Positions 23,547 through 33,291 of a stretch of DNA of 64,000 bases are shown one piece after another. How positions within the stretch are numbered: the first letter of the stretch is position 1; each line of letters begins with the position of its first letter. Both the position numbers and the translations under genes were made by a program. The DNA is from Spirodela intermedia (Eukaryota; Streptophyta; Magnoliopsida; Alismatales; Araceae), in assembly GCA_902729315.2 (NCBI GenBank), contig LR746264.1:7161878-7225877 (forward strand). The letters are read 5' to 3'. The notes under the pieces are model-generated. The model ran no database searches, had not been told where the DNA came from, and saw nothing but the letters and a program-made list of their open reading frames with translations.

Positions 23547-24575
23547 ATGAAGGAATTCGAGTACGGCGAGATCGAATCTGGGACGGGGGGCTTCGCGGCG
23601 GGTATGGTGATCGGGAAGGGAAGCCACGGCCGTGTCTACAGTGGCGTCCTCAGGGGAGGGCGGCGTGTGGCGGTGAAGGTGCCGCCCCCGGGAGACGGCG
23701 GGACCAAACTGAACAACGAGATCGAGGTGCTGGCGTCCGTTCGCGGTCCCCACCTGGTCAACCTGGTCGGCGTCAGCCGCAGCCCCGCCCACGGCTGCAA
23801 GCTCCTGGTCATGGAGTTCATGCCCAACGGCTCCCTCTACGGCCTCCTCCACGCGGCGGCGGCGCCACCGCCGTGGCGCCGGCGGGCGCTGGTGGCGCTG
23901 CAGATCGCGACCGCCGTGCGGTCGTTGCACGAGGCCACGCCGCCTGTCATACACCGCGACGTCAAGTCCGGGAACATCCTGTTCGACGCCGCATGGAACG
24001 CCCGGCTGGCTGATTTCAGCCTCGCCGTGCGATGGGCGCCGTGCGCCGCTGGTGCCGTGGGAGCGCAGCCGGCAGGCACCATCGGCTACATGGACCCCTG
24101 CTACACGGGGCCGGGGAAGCTGGGGCCAGAGAACGACGTCTTCAGCTTCGGCGTGGTGCTGCTCGAGCTGATCAGCTGCAGGCTGGCGATGGACGCCGCC
24201 TGCGGGCTCACCTCCATCGTCGCGTGGGCGCTCCCGCTGATCAGGGACGGCCGGTTGCTGGAGATCTGCGACTCGAGGGTGCCGCTGTCGCACAACATGG
24301 AGCGAGCTGTCGGCCGCCTGCTCGGGATAGCCGCCCGCTGCGTGTCCTCGGACCAGGACGGGAGGCCCTCCATGGCGGAGGTCGTAGCCGAGCTCCAGGG
24401 CGTGGTCGAGCGGGCTCTCTGCCCCGGTCGGCGCCTCCTGCGGCTCCTCCTCTCCGGGAGGATGAGGACAAAGAAGATCATGTGCAGGAATCACCAGGTC
24501 GACGCAGAGTGCGAGAAGTTACCCATTGCCGGTTCTTCCGCTGATCCGATCCCCGTCGAACCGGGCCGGGGATAA
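23547..24575 (+). CDS. Receptor-like cytoplasmic serine/threonine kinase (At5g23170/At3g51990-like), DFS motif
   Basis: This is an intronless 342-aa protein that is almost all kinase domain, with no signal peptide or transmembrane segment. It opens with MKEFEYGEIESGTGGF, typical of this CRINKLY4-related group. The P-loop is GKGSHGRVYSG (residues 23-33), the lysine is in VAVKV (K44), the catalytic loop is HRDVKSGN (136-143), and the activation segment ends in AGTIGYMDP. The Mg-binding DFG is DFS here (residues 156-158): the aspartate is kept but the glycine is replaced by serine. The kinase could still be active, since Lys, HRD and the DFx Asp are all present. The coding region is much more GC-rich than its flanks. 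No substrate can be inferred. The ATG at 23547 is the first in the frame and matches the family N-terminus. Confidence 0.9.
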   Translation: MKEFEYGEIESGTGGFAAGMVIGKGSHGRVYSGVLRGGRRVAVKVPPPGDGGTKLNNEIEVLASVRGPHLVNLVGVSRSPAHGCKLLVMEFMPNGSLYGLLHAAAAPPPWRRRALVALQIATAVRSLHEATPPVIHRDVKSGNILFDAAWNARLADFSLAVRWAPCAAGAVGAQPAGTIGYMDPCYTGPGKLGPENDVFSFGVVLLELISCRLAMDAACGLTSIVAWALPLIRDGRLLEICDSRVPLSHNMERAVGRLLGIAARCVSSDQDGRPSMAEVVAELQGVVERALCPGRRLLRLLLSGRMRTKKIMCRNHQVDAECEKLPIAGSSADPIPVEPGRG

Positions 24576-26621
24576 CTCCGACAGGGTAAAGCTGGAGATT
24601 CCGCCGAAGCATCAATCCAAGGAGGAGACGGACGGGAGCAGGTGGATATGCTGCTGCTGCTGGCTCCGCCGCTGTCTTTCTCTCGCCTCGATCCACGGCG
24701 GAGTTGGGTTCCATCCCGGACGAAGCTGTAATGGGAGGATAACTGCATGACAATTGGGGGGAAGTTGTTAATCTTCATCTTACTTTAACAACGACGTACT
24801 TACCAAGAAAGACTTACCAAGAAAGAAAGCAGAAAGAAGAAACAAGTCTCAGATGATTCTCCCACCCATTTGCCGTAAAAGCGGGACCTGTGACTTCGGG
24901 CATGGCACCTGCGTCACAATTTATGGCTAAGGAAGAGATTTTTCGAAGTCGACGACAGAAGAAGCTAAAATCGCATCTGATCCTCACTATTTATTGTTCG
25001 AGATCATTCAATTGAAGTTTGCGCGAAGATGAGGAAACTCGAAAGACCTGCCCAGCAGTGGGTTGCTGAGGATGCCCTCAAAAAGCTGGCCGAGGAAGAA
25101 CTACGCTGTGAGAAATGCAACAAGGTTACTGGCCCATGGTACATGGCAAAGGAAACTCTGCAATCTGGAAATAAATGACTAGGGATGGCTGCTGCACATT
25201 TTTTAGTTGACGTTACAACGGTGCATCTCTTATACAGCATGCTGAAAACTTTACTCGAATCCTGATCTTAGTTAGAGTACGCAAAATCCAGATTTGAAAG
25301 ACGGATAACAGTTTTACGCAGGTATACGTCTTCAAGAGAAGGCTTCTTTCTTGTTGAAGAAGGATTTGACAGCAAGGAAATGAATTCTGTTTTAATCATA
25401 CAAATAAAATACATCGGCGTATCGACCAGAGGAATAGGAAAATGAGCAACATCTGTGTGAGATGTTGATCGGTTAAAATGGATTTCATTAAAATTTTAAA
25501 AAATTCTGAGAAAGACTTTAGGGAAAGAAGGGATAACACCTTGCGAAATCTTTTCCTCAAGTCCTAGAACTGCTTTCTGAGCACTGTATGAAAGTTGTCC
25601 CTCTAATCCCATAATCTTCCAGGTAACTTGAAAAAAAAATCCGATATTGAATTTTTTGGCCAAGAAGATTTCTGGAGCTATTTAAAAGCGTAAGGACTAT
25701 TGATCGCTCGATTCACAAAGCACTTGTGCATCTCGGAAGATGCGTGAGATTCGGATCTTAATTGTTCCAAGAAGGCTGTTCAGGTTACTGATGTTGTAGA
25801 ACGGAGGTTCGATAATTCAACACTGAACACCGCGGAGATGGAACAGAATGTAGATCTATACAAGTTTTTCAATACCCCGCCGTGACATCAGGAACTCGAT
25901 AGGGAATCCAGTTTAGTTCATTCGAAACTTTCGGTCGGGAGGCAAGATCCTCGACTCTAGAACGCAGACGGCCGACAACGAGTCTCAAGAGAATCACGAC
26001 ATGGTCATCGTCCGCAAAGCATACCTTTCGAAGCGACAGAAGCACACTGTGGAATCAACTACTGCTGCTCTCCTTCTCACTAAAACATCTGTAGTACGAA
26101 CATTTGGCAAGGAAACCGGTACAAGAGGATGCAGCAATTCGGGAAAGGAGACGACCACCAATAATCACTCGGATTCTCCAGAAGCTGACCAGAGGCGATG
26201 AATTCCGACGCTCCGCCTGCTCCTCTGAACCAGATTTCCATCTCAGAAGAAGCAGAGGAGGGAAATAAATGGGAGCAAGAAGGAATGCTCCCCAGTTCAA
26301 TCCAAACCGTCCGATCGTGATCCATCGGGGAAACAGATGGCGCGAAACGATTTTAACAGGTGGCCGGGTCGGCTCGTCCGATTCCGCCCAATGACAAACC
26401 GCCCGGTCCAGTCCGGTTCAATGAGAACAGATTCCCCAAAGGCAGATGTGAAGAGAATTACACGAAATGCCACTAGCCCAAGGAGGGCTGTTCCCTCCCC
26501 CGGCCACATGAAGAGAGGGCTGGATATTTCCCCTCATTCGTCGGATAACAAAACCAGGGACCTGACCAGCGAAGGCTGCACGCCTCAACTTCTCCAGCTG
26601 GGGTTGCAGTAGCGCTCTCGG
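24576..26621. other. Intergenic 2 kb with one small open frame
   Basis: This is AT-rich sequence between the kinase and DUF3007 genes. The only item that looked potentially coding is the small open frame at 25029-25178, listed separately. I found no tRNA, clear terminal repeats or domain-bearing frame elsewhere. Confidence 0.45.
25029..25178 (+). other. Possible small protein or exon remnant with a CxxC motif
   Basis: A 49-codon ATG frame encodes a hydrophilic peptide with an amphipathic stretch (WVAEDALKKLAEEELRC), then CEKC and GPWYMAKE. The frame is also open upstream to a stop at 24978. Composition looks more protein-like than the surrounding noise, and the two cysteines suggest half of a zinc site. 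I do not recognise the family. It could be a short gene, a fragment of a decayed gene, or an exon of an unresolved gene. Confidence 0.25.
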
Positions 26622-28805
26622 ATGGCCGTGGCCATGGGAAGCTCTGCTCCGCCTCCAGCTCTGGCACTGTCGGAGTGTCCCGGGCTCGGCCGGTTCCGGG
26701 GTGGTAGCGGATGGAGCAACAATCGATTCGCTAGCCCTTTTCCTGTGAGATGTTCAGGTGACCTCCAGAGCCACGCACAATATGAATTTTCCATTTTACA
26801 CTATTTCTGGGGGGTTTAACTGCTGTCCGGAAGCCTGCGTGTGGTCACTGGTCGATTCCATGTCCAATAGGTGATGATGCTCACGCCCTTGTGGCTGGGT
26901 GTGAGCTCTGAGAAGGGATTCTGAGGATCTTCTTTATTGAGCTTGGTTTATTTCTGATCCCACGGAAGCCTGATTCGGGCTCGTTTCGATGGTAGGAGCA
27001 ATGATGCCTCAGACTGGTATCCCGTTCCGGCGATGATTATGCGCCTGTCTCTGTCAAAATCCTGAACATGAAAGCAGCACCACGAACAGGAAGATTGTTC
27101 TTGTGGTTTAATGAAAAATGGTTTTACTGTTCGAAGATTGTTCTAGTTGTTTTTCGTGAACTCAATTTCTTTCTTTCTCTATAATAGCATGGTGGTGGAA
27201 CTGGGACAGAAGGCTGGACTTGGATATACTCAAATAATATTTTACATTGTATTTATTGAATAAAATTTCGGCGGATTATAGTTGGCATTAACTTTGGTGT
27301 TAACACATGATCATCTCTATCATGCTGACCTTTTCCGTACCCTCCCTCCTTCCTCTACAGGCAGCCAAAGTGGTCAAAAACTCGGTAGAACCGGCAATTC
27401 ATCCCTCTCAGGACGAGATATCACTGGCTTGAGGATGCAGAGACGTTTCTTGGGGGTCCCTGGTTGCACAGGTTCAACTGGAAATCAGCAGGAATCGTCA
27501 TCTCCTTCTGAGCAGTCATCAAAGGCATGCACTAGAGAAAGATCCCCTATCTACTTTTAAGTAATTTATGCTCATGATATCTTTAAATTCGAAAAAGTAT
27601 TTGTTTTAATGTCCATCTCAATACCTCAGTCCATATCTGTTTTAATAGTTCGTGATTTTTCTCATCTTATTTAGAAAAAAAATCCTTGATTTTCTTCGTT
27701 GATAACTTTATTCCATCTCTTGTTTTTATATATATTGATGCCGTCGATTGGTTCATCAAATCTACCCGAAATTGTGGATTCTGGATGCAATCAAGAACTA
27801 TATCATATGTCATGGTCGCGTGTCTTTCTAAATCTGTTGTGGGTTTTTTTTTTCAGACAAACGAAAGCATCTATGTAATCAGTGAAATTATTTTTCCTTT
27901 TTTGTGGAGTATGAATCCTGTTCTTGCCATCTGCACATCTTCTCATGTACTTGTGCTAAGGGCACAGGTACCCTTTGGCTACACAAGGAAGGACGTGTTA
28001 CTAATCGGTATAGGGACGACTGTGTTAGGTGTTGGTTTGAAGAGCGGTCTAGAGGTATTTTCTCTACTACAGTTTCTGTCTGCTCCCATTCTATGTTACC
28101 TAGGAATAACTTCGTTCCCCTCTGCTCATCTTTTCAACTGCAGTATTTTGGGGTTGATCCTCTGCGGGCAGGTAATTTCGTTCAATTGTTTGTAGTGCTG
28201 GGGATGACGGTTGGTTGGATCTCGACATATATGTTTAGAGTAGCAAACAAGGATATGACCTATGCGCAGCAGCTGAAGGATTATGAGAAGAAAGTCATGG
28301 AGGTCTGCCACTTCACCTCATTTTAGCGATAATCTCAGCTGCTTTTTATTGATTATTCTTCGTAGAATAGTCCCAAAATCAGAAAAATAAAGATAAAAAT
28401 CACGTCGTTATATATATGGGTTTGCTCAGTCCATTGTTGGTTGACTTTGAGCCGTATGCCTCAATGGTTGACTTTGTTTTAATGCAGTTATATTCATGTA
28501 GCTGCTGCTTTTTAATTTGCTGACGCAATAATTGCGTAAATTTATTTTCTTGATTTCCTCCCTGATATAGATCCAGGAGGGGATAAGAACACTTTCGTTA
28601 CAAGATTTAGCCCTTCCTGTTACCAAAAGAAAATAAAATTCATATGTGTGGAAACACTGAACCATAAGAATATGATTCATATGAATCATATTCTTCCCTT
28701 TTGCAGAAGAGGCTGGACAGCTTAACGGAAGCTGAACTGGAAGCGTTGATGGAGCAAGTGGAGGAAGAAAAGAGGCAGGTTGCCAGAGGCAAGCAGGCTA
28801 AATGA
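26622..28805 (+). CDS. DUF3007 family chloroplast membrane protein
   Basis: This is a plastid protein of unknown function, conserved from cyanobacteria to plants (DUF3007). Five coding exons are 26622-26757, 27361-27524, 27968-28054, 28144-28302 and 28707-28805, giving 214 aa. Exon 1 is a Ser/Pro/Arg-rich transit peptide ending in VRCS. Exons 3 and 4 hold two hydrophobic helices: DVLLIGIGTTVLGVGL, and FVQLFVVLGMTVGWISTYMF followed by RVANKDMTYAQQLKDYE. The C-terminal helix (KRLDSLTEAELEALMEQVEEE) is charged, as in homologues. Joining exon 2 to exon 3 needs a GC donor (AAG/GC at 27525), because no in-phase GT is available before a stop; the result SSKVPFGYTRKDV fits the family. The other junctions are GT-AG. 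Confidence 0.85.
28666..28695. repeat. Perfect 30-bp palindrome in intron 4 of the DUF3007 gene
   Basis: Two 15-nt arms (28666-28680 and 28681-28695) are exact reverse complements with no spacer. The palindrome ends 11 nt before the exon 5 boundary at 28707. A single-stranded transcript could form a hairpin over the acceptor region. Confidence 0.95.
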
Positions 28806-29268
28806 GGTTCCCGAATCCCATATGTACAGTTAATTCGTCATATCACAGCAGTATTTCATTAATGCTCGGATTTTGAGATGATATTCCTTGTTAATTGAAT
28901 ATTCAATGACCTGCATGATGGGAATTACAGAGAACTTTATTATATACTGTTCCTCAGAAAGGGGGGAGACGTTTTTTTTTTTTTTTTCCTTAGTTCTTAT
29001 TACCCAGCGGGATTCAAATGTGAGACAATGCCTTTGATGCTTAATCTTAGTAACTGGGTATCAGAGGGGACAGAGGGACGGCGGATGAACATTGCATGAA
29101 CTGATTATACATACAGAGTTTCCAAGAGAAGATTAAAGGGTAGCCAAAATAAAAATAAAAAATCTATGGGAATTATAAAAAATGAAGTATTTTGTACCGG
29201 ATAATCTCCAGCAAGAACATGAACTCCCATTCACAAGCTCTCAGGAAATCGCGGTCGCGGAGCCCAGC
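28806..29268. other. Convergent 3' flanks of DUF3007 and RLCK genes
   Basis: The space between the two stop codons is 463 nt. It includes a T-run at 28972-28988 and otherwise ordinary AT-rich UTR-like sequence. No gene is seen. Confidence 0.5.
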
Positions 29269-31062
29269 CTAGGGCTTGTATCTCTGAAGGCTGTGGCTGG
29301 GGGTCCCCTTGGAGCTTCGCGGTGTGTTCCTCGGCGCCTGAAGCTCTTCAATGGCGGCCAGGACCTCTGCCATGGACGGCCTGCTCTTGGGGTCCGCGTG
29401 GAGGCACTCCTCAGCCACCGAGGCTAGCGTCTGAGCCGCCTTCTTCACGTACTGGCCCTCCAGCCGCGTGTCCATTATCCTCACCATCTTCCTCTGGTTG
29501 CCGAGGAAGGGCTTCGCCCAGTCGACCAGCGCCTCCTCCATGCCGCCTCTGTCTTCGTCCAGTGACCGCTTCCCCGACATCAGTTCCAGCAAGACCACCC
29601 CAAAGCTGTAGACGTCGCTCTTCACCGTCAGATGCCCTGCACCGACGAATCATCGATTTCACTATTTCGTACGACGGCTTCGTGCTGTGATTTCGAGAAC
29701 AGAGTACGCTTTTTGGTGGAGGAACTCACCGGTGGCGATATACTCCGGCGCGGCGTAGCCTCTGGTGCCGACGATCCTCGTCGAGACGTGGGTTTTGTCG
29801 CCGGTGGGCCCGTTCCTCGCCAGCCCGAAGTCGGAGAGCTTCGCAGTGAAGTCCTGCGGAGGAAAAAGGGGAAAATTCGATGATCTTCCGCGGTGAGAGA
29901 GAGAGAGAGAAGGGAGGATGAATCTGATGGAACCGGCGGGGAATGTACCGAGACGAGAAGAACGTTGGACGCCTTGAGGTCCCTGTAGATCACTGGCGGT
30001 TCCAAGCTGTGCAGGAAGGAGAGACCTCGAGCGACGTCAATGGCGACGTTGACTCTCGTTGCCCATGAAATCGGCTGGACCCCTCCTGGGGAAACAAGAA
30101 CGCGGAGAGTCAACGGCGAGGACCCAGATGAAGGTCTGAGGAAGAAACGGGGTAGGTGAATACTCTTGAAAAGGTGATTCTCCAAGCTGCCTCTGGGCAT
30201 GTACTCGTAGACTAGAAGTTTCTTATCGGCTTCGGAGCAGTATCCGATGAGTTTCACCAGATTCTCATGGTGGAATTGACCTAAGTAAGTCACCTCCGCC
30301 TGTTGACCGAAGAAAAAAAGGATCCCGGATCAGTAAAAGGGGAAGAAAAATGACATTTTGATCATCGGGGCCGGCGAGGTGGGAACAGGAGGATACAGAC
30401 CAGCCATTCCTTGTGCCCTTGGATGCTCTCTTGCTTGAGTTTCTTGATGGCGACAACAATGCCGACGCCCGGCTTCGTGGGCGCGTGGGTGTTCTCGTCG
30501 ATCCATCCTTTGTAAACACACCCGAATCCTCCTTCCCCGAGATAACTGTCCGAGCGGAAGTTCTTCGTGGCGGCCTTGAGATCATTCAGAGTGAACGCTT
30601 TTAGAGCGGCGATGGGGATCGGATGGCTCGTTGATTGGTGGGAGCTGAGGGTGCTGACCGATGACCCATTGCTCGAAGAGTTGAAATCGGAGGAATCGTT
30701 CGATTTTAAGACGACCTCTGCGGAGGAATTAACCAGACCGATCAGCAGAAATCCAAGAGATTACAAAAAACAGAGGAAGAAGCCCGTTGACCCAATAGAA
30801 CAGGAGGAGAACGGGACCGGGTTCTCGATCGAATTATGTTAGAATCCCCCTAGGAGTTTCCTCAGAAATCATCCAGAGAGAGACGGAGAATCCGAAGCTA
30901 GGGCGCAATCGAACGGCGGAGATAAAGCTCGGCGGAACCCCGTGGAAAAGGGAAAAGGTAGAGAGAGAGTGCGGGGGGCGGGAGGGAGAAAGACCCACTG
31001 GAGGGGATCGAAGAGGAAGCGCTGGCCAACTCGACGGGCTTGCCTAGGCAGAGGTTCCCCAT
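29269..31062 (-). CDS. Receptor-like cytoplasmic kinase, subfamily VII (PBL-like)
   Basis: This is a plasma-membrane-associated serine/threonine kinase of the PBL/RLCK VII type, which relays signals from receptor kinases in immunity or development. Six coding exons read leftward: 31062-30999, 30717-30401, 30299-30164, 30085-29949, 29853-29730 and 29636-29269, giving 381 aa. The N-terminus MGNLC carries a myristoylation glycine (G2) and an adjacent cysteine (C5) for palmitoylation. Kinase landmarks in order are [57 protein letters not shown] and [14 protein letters not shown]. All catalytic residues are present. A short Ser-rich linker follows exon 1, and the tail after the kinase is short. 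The exon 1 donor was picked by phase and is the least certain edge. Confidence 0.92.
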
Positions 31063-33022
31063 TAGAGCAGAGACGGTGGCAGCTGTCGAGTCCTCCCTCA
31101 ACGCTTCTTCAGTGGCTCATGAGCACTTCCCTTGCGGCCCTCTCTTCCAGACAAGGAAACCGTCTCTCCCAAACTGTGTGGGCTACAGGAACCCGAAACT
31201 GCAAGATCGCAGGATCTAAGATCAGTCTAAATAGGGGAGGCACCTTCTTGGACCCGAAGAGATCCTTCCCCTTCCCCGAGTCAAAGTTGATATTGGTCAA
31301 CTCACCAATGAATCCTCCTCTCTCTAATATAGAGTGCGAGAGAAACAGAGCAACTTTGACCCGTGGTTTTTGGGAATAGAAAACTGCCCGTCATCGTGAC
31401 TTGACGTTGTCAACGGGATAGGCTTAGGAGCCTAAACCTCTTTTACAAAGCCCTGACGTTGGCCGGGCCTGTGGAAAAATACGAGAGATGAGACTTGGGC
31501 TAATACTCCTTGAACCCCATGATGGGCCCGCCATGAAGGTTCCGGCGGGCTGTACTCGCTCCGAAGAGACGGCCATTAAACGAAGAGCCGGCCATGAGGC
31601 CTGGTGTTAGAGAGAGAGAGAGAGAGATAACAGGATCTCCGGGCGGTCGGGCTTTGACCGTAACCAAAGGGAATAAAGAAATATGTGGCCCGTAAAAATC
31701 TGGCCGGCCCGAAGAGCCATTTTGTGGTGGTCGCCTGTCATTTGCTTTCAGGATTTATTTACAAGAAGGCGGCAGCCTATTCCCCGACAGATTTATCTCA
31801 TGATGAGAGATTTATACACGTTATGGAATGGGTGGCGTGGCCTACGAGCCGTCAGAATCATCTCCCCAGCAAGTTACTATTTTAAGCTTAACTTGATCCT
31901 AAAAATAGAAATAGTCCCATCATGAAGAAATAAATATGATATCTAGAGCTCACTCGCCACCTCAGACGTAAGTGGTGACCGTTCCATTGCTATTTAAATC
32001 CATCACAAATTATGCGCACCATTTATTTCTAACAAGAGAAGCTTCATTGTTGACCTTGACGAGACCCGGGAGCCCAATTATTAATAGAGAGAGAGAGAGA
32101 GAGAGAGAGCAGAATGGATGGCAAAGGGGGGAGAGACGGAGAGAATGTGAAACCGTTGTATGAAACCAAAGCCAAAGGGAGTGATCGGATAGTAGCCTCC
32201 TCCGCGCCATTACGCCCCGCGGTTGATCGGCCGCCGTCAAAAAGGTTGGCGGTGGGGTTGACAACGGTGGAAGTATGGGGCGAAGGAGCTCCGCTGCCGC
32301 GTGGAGAAGATGGACTCGGTTGGGGCGGTCCAATTCCTCCCTCGATCGAGAGTAAAACCAGAAAAACATGATGGGTTCCAAGCGGTCGCTGGTCTGCCAA
32401 GAATCGTATCATATTTCAGATCACTAAATATCCTCGCGACGCTGAGCGAACATCTTCGGTGTTACGTCGATGGAACATAAAAATAATATATCCGAAGTGA
32501 TGAAGCATAGCATAGTTGACTCTGGGTCATGGCTTTGGAGAGAGAGAGAGAGAAGGCGGTATTTGGACCGAACGAGGGCTGACCGAGAGTTTTGACAGAG
32601 ATGGCGGTGTATAAAAGAGGAGGTTGCTGAAAATTAGGGTTGAATAGGTGGGGAGACGTCATGGACGACGGTCGCCGTTTGGTATATTGTCTTCCACCTG
32701 ACTACTCCCCTTCCACCTGACGAATGGCGCGGAGATCTTGGATCGCAGTCTGAGCTCGGCCACTGAAGAGCGCCGTGGTAACGCAGTCCAAAGCAAGGAA
32801 TAAAGGAGAAAGAGAGAGAGAGAAAAGAGAGAGAACCCACATGGGCTTCTTCCCAGGTGCAACGCGTACAGGGGATCCCTTGTTTGCCAAGTCTTTGGCC
32901 GGCAAAGTCTCGTATAGGTCGGGAACACGTCTGCCGGGATCGATGGCTATGATTTGTAATCATCAGCTTATGGAAGATAAAGGGAGAAAACTAAAGAAGA
33001 CGGAAGATGTTTTTAGGAAGTG

Positions 33023-33058
<36 letters not shown>

Positions 33059-33291
33059 GCCGAGGAGAAACCGGAAAAGCCTCCCATCATATACATCCGA
33101 TTCAGATAACTCCATATTATACTTAAAGACGATCCTACTTCACGTGAACAGAAGCCCCCCTCAGCCGTGAAAGCCAGCTCGTACTCGACCTACAAAAGGA
33201 GCCATCTTGGAAAACCATGCATCGGCCCTCCTCCATCTTCTTTCAACACCACGAGCAGCTCCTCTCTCAGGTGCCGACTCTGGCGAGCAGG
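31063..33291. other. Intergenic 2.2 kb between divergent genes
   Basis: This is the 5' flank of the RLCK gene on the left and of the subtilase on the right. (GA)n tracts are at 31610-31626, 32086-32109, 32536-32553 and 33027-33055. A TATAAAAG element at 32610-32617 on the plus strand has no attached gene. The ATG at 33217 is in frame with the subtilase but would put about 25 hydrophilic residues before its signal peptide. Confidence 0.5.

Noticed and set aside
23433-24494. 353-codon open frame antisense to the kinase gene
   Set aside because: It mirrors a GC-rich coding exon, where the antisense frame has few stops. Its translation is Arg/His/Pro/Gly-rich with no domain.
27686-27967. Extension of DUF3007 exon 3 upstream, because its frame stays open
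   Set aside because: The peptide is hydrophobic, intron-like and not in the family. A good acceptor (GGCACAG) lies directly before VPFGYTRKDV.
33217-33291. Upstream in-frame ATG for the subtilase
   Set aside because: It would add 25 hydrophilic residues before a clear signal peptide. The start at 33292 is more plausible, although it is not proven.
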